Below are positions 12,654-22,257 of a stretch of DNA of 64,000 nt, piece by piece. The notes beneath the pieces were generated by a model, which did no database searches, was not told the origin of the DNA, and saw only the letters and a program-made list of their open reading frames with translations. Position numbers and translations under genes: made by a program. Numbering within the stretch: the first letter of the stretch is position 1; the number at the start of each line of letters is the position of its first letter. Source of the stretch: Bemisia tabaci (taxonomy: Eukaryota > Arthropoda > Insecta > Hemiptera > Aleyrodidae); contig NC_092796.1 of NCBI RefSeq assembly GCF_918797505.1, positions 28,282,098-28,346,097 on the forward strand, in the 5' to 3' direction.

Positions 12654-15600
12654 ATTTAATGAAAAAATCAGGACCGAGTAGAATAGTAGTTGTAGCATCG
12701 AGTCTTTACAGGTTGGCCACTTTAAACCTGACGAATGCGAATCCAGTCAGTGCGCTACCTGCATACTTGTACTACGTTTCCAAGTACGCAAACATAGTTT
12801 TCACGCTGGAACTCGCCAGGAGACTGAAAGGAACAAGTAAGTGTGGTTCTTGGTGATTTACATAAGTAGCCAGTTGAGAGGATTTTGATTGCCTCGTAGG
12901 AGACATGCTTTAGACCACCCAAATTGCAACGATAATTATTGAAATAAAGTTGCAATTCAGTGCAACGAAATTGCAATATCGTCACCTTCCAGGCAAAGTA
13001 TCACAAGCGCCATGCGACGTTTAAAAATTTCCGCCGCCATTTTATTTTTTTACAGAGAAATTGTTCAACGAAGCTGTCCGAAAATTTCACTGAATTTTCT
13101 TTGTGCTGCCGATAAAATTTAGTGAAATTTCCAAACAGATTCAACGAACAATTTCTCAGTAGAGAAATAAAATGGCGGCGGAAATTTTTAAACACCGCAT
13201 GGCGCTTGTGATACTTTGCCTGGAAGGTGACGATATATTCTAACATCGTTCGGTCAATAAATTTCGATTCATAATGACCCGTAGAATGATTTTCTGCATT
13301 AAGAGGATAGGCATTTGCAATGGAGAGGAAATTTTCAACTTATCTCAATCTTACATTGCGAAAATTTCGATGAGCGAAGCCCCTTCAATTAACAGATAGG
13401 CAACATACACGCCGCTCCTATGCTATGGCAGAAGTTTTTTTTCTTTTTTCATGTGATCGCAATTCATCGCAACATGTGCTACTTGGTCGGGTTTATTTTA
13501 GATAAATACCTACTTAATGCTTGCGGTCGTGATCTTTTCACGGGTTTTCCACATTTTACCAGTTTTCCGATAATTTGTAGAGCGGAATGGAGCAAAATGG
13601 AACGGCGGGTATTTAGTGACTGTTGTAAACAAAAAAGGGTTTTTCTGGAGCAACTTACACATGGAGGGACGTGTTTCTGCACTTCCAAGCCATGAGTATG
13701 GCCATTATTTTATTTTATATTTTCTATTATTAATTTTGTCTTTCTTATTTCAGATGTCACCGCAAACTGTTTACATCCAGGAATGATTGATTCTGGGATT
13801 TGGAGAAATGTTCCCTTCCCCATGAATCTCCCAGTTAAACTCATTGTAAAACTATTTTTTAAGGTAAGTTTCGTATTTGTTTCCTCCACCTGTTATGTAT
13901 TTAAATAATTAGCACATTATTCGGAAAATTGCAACTGTTTAATATATCCCTGAAATAGGCAACTCTGAAATTAAGTTTCGGTGTGAGAGAAACAGGCAAG
14001 AGCGCCCTTAGTTTGCGTAGAATCAACGAACAATATACGAATTTCATTTTTACTCCTTGATACAACTATTCGGGCTCCATGGATGTCCGTGTTGCATACG
14101 CACGAAAGTGAAGGCGTTTGAACTGTCCAGGCACTCACTACTTCACCCGCGGCGCCAACGGTGGGCTTCACTGCGAGAATCCAAAATGACAGAGCGCTTT
14201 CAACTCTTTGTTGAAACGACAAATATCGAGGTGAAAGTCGGCAATCACATAACTCGTTTGCGGTGTCTGAAAATCTCCGCCTCTACGTCATTTTTTTAAA
14301 GGAGAACAAATTGATATTATTTTTTGAAGTTTTTGCAGAATTTTCTTCGCATTAAGAAGAAAAATCATGACAGTTTTAAAGAATTGCCGTTGAGTAGTTT
14401 TCCATTTAAAAAATAAAGTATGACAGAAAGTCTGCGACGTCGCAAACCGAGTTATGTGATTGCCGACTTTCACCGTCGATATATTTTCTAGGCACGAATA
14501 GTTGCGCACAGGCATACGATGCCAGTATCTCTTGTGCTGCAGATTTGACATCGCGATGCACTGAGCATGATTGGTCACTGAAATCTTTGAAGTAGGTGTA
14601 TAAATGGAGAAATGAAGGTACTCTTGTCATTTTAGATCCTCGTAGTAAAGCCCGCCGCTAAGTAAACTGGCCTATCAGAGAGGTTGGACATCAATTAAAT
14701 CTTCGACTAAAACTGCGAATTATGTTATTATTCTTTCGCATTATGAATTGAATGGGGTTTGTCTTGAGAGAATCTTGGGAAGCAAATCATTGAAATCACT
14801 TCTAAAACCTCTACTCTCCGTAATAACATCAATATCAGCTTCCATGTTTCAATAATTTGTATGACTTCTCTCATTGACTCGCTCCACTGAGCGCTGGTGA
14901 CGCGCGGGCGCGGGTTGTGCCGATGATCAAAACGCCTTCTCTTCCGTGCGTAGGCAACGCGAACATCTATGGAGCTCAAACAGTTATCAGATTGAGAGTG
15001 AGCGCGCGCTACCTAGCGGCTAAATTATCAACTAGCCTCAGCTGCTGCCTCCCCTCTCCCCTAGAGGGCCGCGTCAGCGCCACTCAGTCTGGCGGCGAAC
15101 GAGTGCGACTCTTTCCTTTGCGCCGCGCCGCCGACCTCACCTCGACGAATTCCGTACTAGCGCCAGTGGCGCTTACATTCCTTTCTTCCTCTGACCCACA
15201 TCTCATCTCGTACGATGGGGACCACCCACGTTGAACCAGCGAAATCCTCGCCTCTTTGAGCAGCGCTTTCGCACGCTCGATTTAGACTTATGATACATCA
15301 ATCTAGACTGATTTTTAACGGGGAATACGAATCTGAGGTCAGATTTTAGGAATTCAGCACTCATTAAAGAAAATCTGAATAAAGCCGGGAAATATTAAGG
15401 AGCTCACTATTTGGAGCTCTTTAATTTTTTTAAAAGGAGTTTTCCATACCAATTGAAGGTAGGTCGGTAGGTGCTTCAATATAGAGGGGGAGAACAATTG
15501 GACTACATTAGTAAAAAAAATCTAAGCACCGTGGAAGTATTACGTACCTACACCACTGGGGGGGGGGGGGGGGGGGTGTCTAAGATTGCTCTACCGAGTC

Positions 15601-17237
15601 TTGGGGATAAGTTCAAAAATTAACAACATTTTTAAACAATTATAATTTCGAATAAATTTTATTTTTCAGCTTTTTTTTAGACTTTTCCGCTGAACTCTGA
15701 GATAAGGAGCGGGAGTTAGGGCAGTCTTAGAGAGGGGGTGAGAGTCCGTCTTAAGGGCGCAGGGCGTGTTAATTTTAAGTTTAGGTGAGAAGTTTTGAGT
15801 CAACGAGAGAATTATTCTGAATGTTTTCGAAATTATGCTCCACTTTGATTTTAAATGCGATACGATAAATGCGCATGTTCTTCCTTTTTTCTTGTAAGTA
15901 AAAAAAGGGAAGAAGTTAGCTGCACAGCAAATTGTAACATTACAAGTCTCTATCACTATTCGTTCCATTTTAAAAGTTCAATTTATCCATCTGACGACTT
16001 CATATGCAACTTAGCCCCCTCCCCCCCAATCAATGTCTTTGTTTCCGTTCCTTTCCACGGCTGCATAACCCTAAGTTCGAGCGGCGCGGGACTTCGGCGG
16101 CAAACCTTCTGGTTTTGTTTTGACCTTCTACATTTCTAGGTCTAAAATTTCACATTATTCATTATTATTTTTGCTCGCTTTCAGACGCCACAAGAGGGAG
16201 CTCAAACTACAATTCACTTAGCAGTTAGTGATGATGTAAAAAATGTAAGCGGGAAATACTTCGCTGATTGTCGGGTGAGTAATCCCTGGGTTACCTCTTA
16301 CCTCAACATTTTTCTGCATTTTACAAAATTCTGACCTTGAAATTAAATTCTGTAATGTTTCATTTACTGGGATGACAGTTTGCACTTGAACCAAGAAATT
16401 CCTCAAATGTTCTGGAGTTTATCTGGACCAGAAAAGTTTTAATGGAATCAGTGAGAGCAGAAACACACTAACTTGGTAGCTCGAAAATGATCAATTTCCA
16501 TTAAAGACCGTTAAATTACATAAAGGTCATTGAATGTTAGCGCGTCTGTGCCGTCTGTTCCAACTTGGATCTTTAAAGTGTCCATAGGTCCTTGTCTTTC
16601 AGCAGCAACATTTTTTTTTTTTTTTTTTTTTAACTAACTTCTTCACCTACTGTGCAGTTTTGTGTCTCTTGATTATTTTCATTTTTACGAGTTAGTGTGT
16701 TTTCGTTTTCACTAATTCAATTATTTATAGGTGAAATATGAACAAGCCTTTCTCAAAAAATATTAATTGGAAAAAAAAACACAGACTTGTCATTTTAATT
16801 GTCGTGCTTGTCACTAAATTTTATTTTTTTCAACTGAAGTCGCTCAAAAAATTTAGCACACTTTTGGAGAGACGGAGTCTGCCGTCTGATCCTCATGTTT
16901 ACTGTCAGTGCCTATCAACTAACAAGAAGACAGGAATCTTTAGTTGCACACTAGAGCATCAACTTCTATGCCATGGATTAAATATGATCATTTAATCTTG
17001 CTCCATAAAACTCACAAGAAAGAGAAGGTTAGGGGGAGTAATTTAGAGGAGGAAAATTTTGAAAACCCATTGGGCATTACTTTTCAAATACTCGGAGGAA
17101 TAACTTATGCCTTTCTCTTTAACTTTTTTCAGGAGGCTGGTCTGACAACTGCAATTCAAGATGAATCATTCGGGAAGAAATACTGGGAAATCTGTGAAAA
17201 ATTAGTTCAGTTAAAAGATTCAGAGCCTCATCTCTAA
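12654..17237 (+). CDS. Retinol-dehydrogenase-like short-chain dehydrogenase (5'-truncated, last 4 exons)
   Basis: Classical SDR of the RDH11/12/13-like type, an NAD(P)(H)-dependent oxidoreductase of retinoids or lipid aldehydes and alcohols. Exons: 12654-12836, 13754-13863, 16185-16274, 17133-17237 (stop TAA). The first visible exon starts in phase with two bases of a split codon, so upstream exons are required. It encodes KKSGPSRIVVVASS (catalytic Ser strand), then YYVSK (catalytic Tyr and Lys of YxxxK) and ELARRLKGT. The next exon has NCLHPGMIDSGIW, the usual NxxHPGxxxT/S region after the active site. About 160 residues are present, the C-terminal half of a family protein of roughly 300-330. 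The Rossmann TGxxxGIG and NNAG parts are absent from the window. The frame is intact across all four exons. A polyadenylation signal AATAAA is at 17535-17540. Probably a truncated duplicate, though the missing exons could lie far upstream. Confidence 0.88.
12976..13236. mobile_element. Foldback MITE, 261 bp, in SDR intron
   Basis: The unit starts atatcg and ends cgatat. The left arm (to about 13090) is almost fully complementary to the right arm. Paired blocks include CCTTCCAGGCAAAGTATCAC with its reverse complement near 13207-13228, and GGCGGCGGAAATTT with its complement near 13027-13042. It lies between two SDR exons. The interior resembles the 260-bp family at 14223 and 40735. It is noncoding; ORFs that read through it are artefacts of the palindrome. 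Confidence 0.85.
14062..14125 (-). repeat. Arm of a long inverted pair (with 14926-14985)
   Basis: This 64-bp segment reappears in reverse complement at 14926-14985 at about 80% identity. It includes GGATGTCCGTGTTGCATACG matched by cgtaggcaacgcgaacatct. A related piece is at about 45114-45152. The two arms bracket about 800 bp of nested repeats. They may be the ends of one larger disrupted element. Confidence 0.7.
14223..14482. mobile_element. MITE, 260 bp (CGATAT-ended family)
   Basis: Terminal inverted repeats of about 40 bp: GTGAAAGTCGGCAATCACAT at the left, and its complement followed by caccgtcgatat at the right. Related copies are at 40735-40987 (diverged) and 59033-59256 (decayed), and more distantly at 12976-13236. 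It lies in the SDR intron. No coding capacity was seen. Confidence 0.85.
14656..14895. mobile_element. MITE, about 240 bp (AGAGAGGTCGGAC family)
   Basis: The left part, with cagagaggttggac and then cgactaaaactgcgaatt, matches 42624-42664. The right part, with cattgactcgctccactgag, is a complement of the left end of the copy at 42602-42845. Boundaries are approximate. Confidence 0.65.
14926..14985 (+). repeat. Second arm of the inverted pair with 14062-14125
   Basis: Reverse-complement partner of 14062-14125, with cttccgtgcgtaggcaacgc as its best-conserved part. It is followed directly by the GC-rich block at 14990-15240. Confidence 0.7.
14990..15240. other. GC-rich block inside the SDR intron
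   Basis: About 250 bp rich in GCGC, CGCCGC and similar words, clearly above the AT-rich background. It starts with gagcgcgcgctacctagcgg. A 105-codon frame overlaps it, but its protein (rich in Ser, Leu and Arg) matches nothing I know and has no splice or promoter logic. Probably part of a larger transposon or a decayed CpG-rich insertion. Confidence 0.45.
15558..15576. repeat. Poly-G tract, 19 nt
   Basis: Nineteen consecutive G residues in the SDR intron. Its exact length is likely to be unreliable in sequencing. Confidence 0.9.
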
Positions 17238-17918
17238 TGTTGACTGCCCTTCCACTTTTATTTCAAAAATAAGTTTTTTTTGTCAATATCAAAAAATGAA
17301 AATGATGATCTACAATAGTTAAGCTAATTTTTGTTGCTTGGTTTCTCTCATTTTAAAAGACCTTTGTACTGAGGTGGCAAATGTTTTGGAAGTTGCACTC
17401 ACTTCACTCAAAACTCGTAACAATATACTTCAGAGAACCTATACACGAAGGGTGGATATGAAACAGAAAACTCAATTTTACACCAGGGTTCCTCTACCTG
17501 TCTAATCGTTTCAATTTTTTTCTGATGATGGAAAAATAAACCAACAAGTTGAACAACCGAAGCTTTGTTTATGAGAGTGATGAGGCTACTGGGTCAATAA
17601 AGTTCCTGAAAATTAATGATAGACAACAACCCAACTATGCAAATTTTATATTCTCCTTGCAAAATTTCGGAAGTACTTTCTGTTCAGTATTTTTTTTTTC
17701 CGAAAAAAAGAAAGAAAAAGTGTTAACTTGATCTTAAAACCAAATAAATTATTTGTCGAATACCTCAACTGATTGTATATTTTTTTAAAAAATAATGCAG
17801 TATACTCTTGATGTCCTAGACATGTATTTAACTGGCTGCAGTCCTATTGGAATCATGGGGAGAGTAATTTAATAAAATCATGAGATTAACAACTCCTCAG
17901 CTCTAGACAAGATAATTT

Positions 17919-18353
17919 AAGGCGATTTGATGGACGCTATATTTTGTGCCAGAACGACATGCGATATATAGCATCGATTAGTGCCATTTTTTCAGCTACT
18001 CGTCATTTTTCTCAAATTTTGAGATCGCAATTCTGTTGTCAGGGGACTAAAGAATATACTTATCAATTTTGACAAACAAATTCAAAGTAATAAAGACGTG
18101 GTTGTTTAGAGGAAAAATATCACATTCGAGAGCAGTTTTGATATCACTATCAAATGCGATAGTTTTCCTCGAAAAAAAACCACGCCTTTCTTGCGTTGAA
18201 TTTGTTTGTCAGAATTCGTAAGTGAATTTTTCAGTCCCCTGACAACAGAATTGCGATCTCAAAATTCGAGAAAAATAACTAGTAGCTGAAAAAATGGCAC
18301 CAATCAATGCGATGTTGTTCTGACACAAAATATGGCGTCCATTGAATCACCTT
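17919..18353. mobile_element. Large foldback element, about 435 bp
   Basis: Almost the whole unit is an inverted repeat with arms of about 210 bp meeting near 18135-18150 (gatatcactatc). Matched blocks include GAGATCGCAATTCTGTTGTC, present at about 18022 and as its complement at about 18241. TGCCATTTTTTCAGCTACT also occurs near 17984 and as its complement near 18282. Arms are about 85-90% identical by eye. No transposase. It sits between two 3' ends, so read-through from either gene would give a long hairpin RNA. Confidence 0.88.
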
Positions 18354-19140
18354 GAGGAGTATTGCTGGTAATAAGAGGGAAAAAATAAGAACTTGAGAAA
18401 TTATTTCAAAATAAAGGGTTGGAAAACTGCATGCTTTGGACTGAGGGGATTGGAGGACAAAGCGCAAAAGAGAAGTTTCTGAGAGAATTGAAAAATTAGT
18501 GATTCCAACTGTAACTCGTCTTGAAATATATTCTGTGAAAACTTGACTGGTAAAAGTCAAGTTCTACACATTAAAATGAGACAAAGAACTTCCTTTGTGC
18601 CACAAGGCTCAAAGGAATCAATCTTTAAACTTGGATTTCTCGAAATAGCAAAAACTGCACTTATGCGCTATATCCTCCAAGCCCCTCATGTATCTAATCG
18701 AAAACCCTTGCAGGTGTTGTCAAGAAAGATGATACATGCTTCTATCTTGTATGTGTAAAGCAGCATTAGCACCTTTGACCGTTGAAACCACCACGACAAA
18801 ATTCGCAGAGCAACTAGGTTCATAAATGAACTACACATGTTTCAATTCATTGGAAAATCAGCCACCTTGCATTATTGGAGCTGTGTAACACAGAAACTAG
18901 AGCCTGATGAAAAAAATGCAGGCCAGATAAGCCAATATTCATAGTAATTAAGAGAGAGGAACTGGAAACCAGAACCAGAGATTCATTGAACACCATAAAA
19001 CGACCAATGACATAGATTACATACTGAGGGAATAGAGAACTAGCATCTTTCTTGGCAGCACTGTGGCCAAAGGAATCCTATTTGTATAAAATCAAGTGGA
19101 AATTTACACAACAAGGCATTTGTAGAAATTTAAAATGAAA

Positions 19141-19146
19141 TTTATT
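19141..19146 (-). promoter_or_regulatory. RpL29 polyadenylation signal
   Basis: AATAAA on the minus strand, 78 bases past the RpL29 stop codon. Confidence 0.65.
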
Positions 19147-19223
19147 TCATTTTTAAAAACAAGTCTCAGTAAATAAAAAACAGAGAGGAGGAAATTTGGA
19201 GTTAGATAACGGAAAAACTAAAC

Positions 19224-21110
19224 CTAATGGACAGCTAGTTGAATGGGTGGCTGGTCAGCAAACTTTTTCCTCTTTTCGAGACGGGACTTCATTCTGGCGT
19301 ACTGTTTTGCGGGTGAGAGGTTGCCTTTCTTGGAGTACTTCAAATTCCTCAGGAACTTGTGATCTACCTGCACAAATCAACAGAAGAGGAAATCAATATC
19401 TGATTTCTTAATTCATACTGAATTGAACAATTATCAAGTTGTACAGTATCAATCATGGGAAAATAATGCTTCATGGACGTGATGTACACTTTTCTGTTCT
19501 GCAAAGGACTACGCACAAAACACTAAAATTCGGCGTCTCCTAAATTTAGAGATTTGTTGTAAGATCTCCTGGGTAGGACAAGCTTTAATAATCGCACTTC
19601 CTTGGTGCCAATCTCAAGAAAATCGGGTCTGAACATCACGTTTGTCGATAGCCTTACACGCATTTCTCAGTGAAAAAATTATGGTGGTCAACACTGCCGT
19701 GGTAAGGAAGAGCGCCGTATGAGCCTTCATGCGTTGCCAAACTTCCTTTCGTAAAATACAAATTTCTAGGAAATCTTGTAAAAATCTTCCATCCTACTTT
19801 CCAGAGAATCTTCTTTGCAATGTGATCTAAAGTAGGTATTAGAAAATTTCAAGAAGAAATAATTTTTATTTGTCTAAAAAATTAATGTTTTTAGAGGAGA
19901 AATTTGGGAACTCTCGGATGTCCATACAACAATTATTCTTAGCACAGTAAGACAGTTGAGTGGCGTACTTTGCGATATATCGTTATGATCGGAATTTGAG
20001 ACACGGAAAAAGCCAAGATTTTCCTTTACGTTCGCGTGATATCACATATCTACTCAGGAGTTTGAATAGTTATGTACTTGGTGTCTGCTTTGACCAGTGT
20101 TGAATTGTTTATTCATAAAACATTTTTATGCATATTTCTGAGAGCATGATTTTTCCAGCCGTTTAGTTGACGCGTTTTCTAACTAAATATTGCAGCATAC
20201 CTGCAGTTGTCCCTGCGGTCTTACCCAATTTTAAAAAAGACCAAACCTTAGTCCGCTCTCAGCAGATTGGAAAATAATATCAGCCAACAGCTGGATCTTT
20301 ATCTGCTGGGAAGTTACCTTTTTTTCTCTCTCTATTAAGTCAGAAATTTTTATCCTGTACTTAGGAATCAAATCCTCTTCTCACACTTTACGACAATAGT
20401 TTTTCAAACTATTTGTATTGTTCATATTAAATTAAAGTTAAATAAAAGAAAGAAGTTTAACTTACTCCTCTCGTGGAGATGTATCTGTGCTTCTTTGCTT
20501 TTTTGATACCATTGCGGTGGTCTTTCCTGTCTGAAACATTAAAAAAATGAATTATTAAGAGACTGATACATGAATATAAGAGATTACTTTATAAAGGTTC
20601 AATGAGGTATTTAAAATTATTAATAAAAACAGATTAGGATGTCTGCGGAAACTGACGAAAGCTCTCCCTGTAATAACAGCACCGCATCCTCTATTTGATC
20701 TGGTTCTCCTAAGGTAAGTAGTGTGGAAATGGGCTTGTCAAAAGAACTTCCCCACTCTTCTTTCAAGCAGTGGATTATAACTTCAAACTATTCCAATTAC
20801 ACACTGATTAAATCTATCTCTAGAATCAGCCCGTCTGAACTCGCCACACCTGTTTCTGATAACTAACATTGAGTCAAAAACATTAAGTCAAAAGTTTGGG
20901 GCCATTTATAAAATACAAATGGTCAAGGAAACCATTGCGCCATTTAGTTTTTGAGTGTTCAAGGCTGCAGGCTTCCATCCTGAAAGGATTACAAGTGAGA
21001 GGAGAGCAATGTAAAATTAATTACGTGTCTTAAGAAAAGTCCCTTGACAGATGTGCTCTTAAACTGTACTTACTTTGATTTTTATTCGTGTGATTTTTAC
21101 TCTTGGCCAT
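19224..21110 (-). CDS. RpL29: 60S ribosomal protein L29 (eL29)
   Basis: Small basic protein of the large cytosolic ribosomal subunit. Three coding exons, in transcript order: 21110-21074, 20530-20466, 19367-19224; total 81 aa, close to the usual 75-80 of insect eL29. The start MAKSKNHTNKNQ is the diagnostic eL29 N-terminus. It continues RKDHRNGIKKAKKHRYIS, then GVDHKFLRNLKYSKKG, with a Lys/Arg-rich tail. A strong acceptor (ttgtttcag) lies 7 bases before the ATG at 21118-21119, so the 5' UTR is split. A likely noncoding first exon ends at the donor gtacgt near 21841. It lies head to head with UBA2 copy B. Under the tandem-duplication model a second copy should lie just left of the window. Confidence 0.96.
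19694..19950. mobile_element. MITE, about 257 bp (CTGCCGTGCTAAGGA family, copy 1)
   Basis: Left end ctgccgtggtaaggaagagc, followed by gccgtatgagccttc and gttgccaaacttcct. The right end carries the complement (gggaactctcgg ... ttcttagcacag). It lies in RpL29 intron 2. Other copies: 40473, 42945, 47434, 52578. Confidence 0.8.
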
Positions 21111-21117
21111 GATGAAG

Positions 21118-22257
21118 CTGAAACAAGAATAGTAAATAATGCAGTGCATGGCAAAGAAACGGAAAAATGAAAGTTAACGGTACAAGAAAAGAGAGACAAA
21201 AGCATCCGATTCATTCGGCAATGGTTGCAGGGATAAATGGATATTGATGGAAAACGTTCTGATCTTGAAAAATAACTATCAATGAGGAGTCGACAATCCA
21301 GCTGGGTTCAGAGGAAGTGTGCTATAACCTAAAAAACTGAGCGCAAATAAGATATGCAGTCACAGGTCGCAACCAGTTATGTTTAAAGACTCTGCTATGC
21401 AATTAAAAGAGCAATCTCAATATGATATAGAAAAGGCCTCAGATGGGACGAATGGATGTGAGGGGAGATTCACAGTATCAGTTGTAAGGAGTTGGATGGA
21501 AACAATCGCCACCGTCAACTTCACGATGCTCCTGCTGTCAAGTAATTAATCCTGATAGTTACAATATTTGTCCAAATAGTACGATCCTACCTGACGGCAA
21601 ATAGAAAATTCTGGACCACCAGCGATTGAATTTCCGGATGAGATACGGGATAATGTAGTAGAGACTAAGGTCGGGTAAATTGGAAAAATTAGACACGTTT
21701 AACCTCGGAAAAATAATGCGAAGAGAGTGTTCCTTGGGATGAGATCGATTGATGAGGTTTCGAAGAACCAAAGTTTACTTCGCAAATGATAAACTTAGGT
21801 AGGATTAATGAAGAATAGATGGATAAATTTCCTTTACGTACCTTCCTCACGGTAATTTTCCGACAACTACACAAATGACAAAACAAAACCTCACACGGGA
21901 AGCACAAACAAAATTTCAGAAATATAGGACGTTGCCAATTTTCACGTATTCACATGTTTTCTACTGTGTACCATTGATGAATCTATAGATGATATGGCAA
22001 TTTCTGACATTTTCGGGGCTGCATCACCCGCCAACGTTGGCAAAAAAAGATGAATGTTGCGTTGTCGGTAAGAAATACACCGACAATTGACCGACATGAG
22101 TGTTGTGTGTTTTGATAAAATTCAGCAGTTCTTCAGTTTTCGCAAATTTTAATTACATCTAATGCTTGCAGTTCAGTGAAAAGTGGCTTCCAGTTATTGT
22201 TAACCATCTCATTTCAAGTTCATCATTTAAGAAAGTAATCCTTATCCGTAGCTGAAA
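21118..22257. promoter_or_regulatory. Divergent promoter region RpL29 / UBA2 copy B
   Basis: The 1.15 kb between the RpL29 and UBA2 start codons holds the probable RpL29 5' UTR intron and a noncoding first exon (about 21842-21900, minus strand, donor gtacgt). The likely transcription starts of both genes lie between about 21900 and 22250. No TATA box stands out. Minus-strand frames of 70-72 codons at 21559-21907 are in the intron and look spurious. Confidence 0.5.

Larger units (their letters stand above)
17238..19223. other. Intergenic region between convergent SDR and RpL29
   Basis: Two kilobases separate the SDR stop from the RpL29 stop. It contains the SDR polyadenylation signal (17535-17540), the large foldback at 17919-18353 and the RpL29 polyadenylation signal (19141-19146, minus strand). 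The 93- and 71-codon frames near 18279-18758 are not recognisable proteins. Confidence 0.7.

Noticed and set aside
14288..14630. Overlapping 96- and 74-codon minus frames
   Set aside because: They read through the palindromic MITE at 14223-14482 and its flank.
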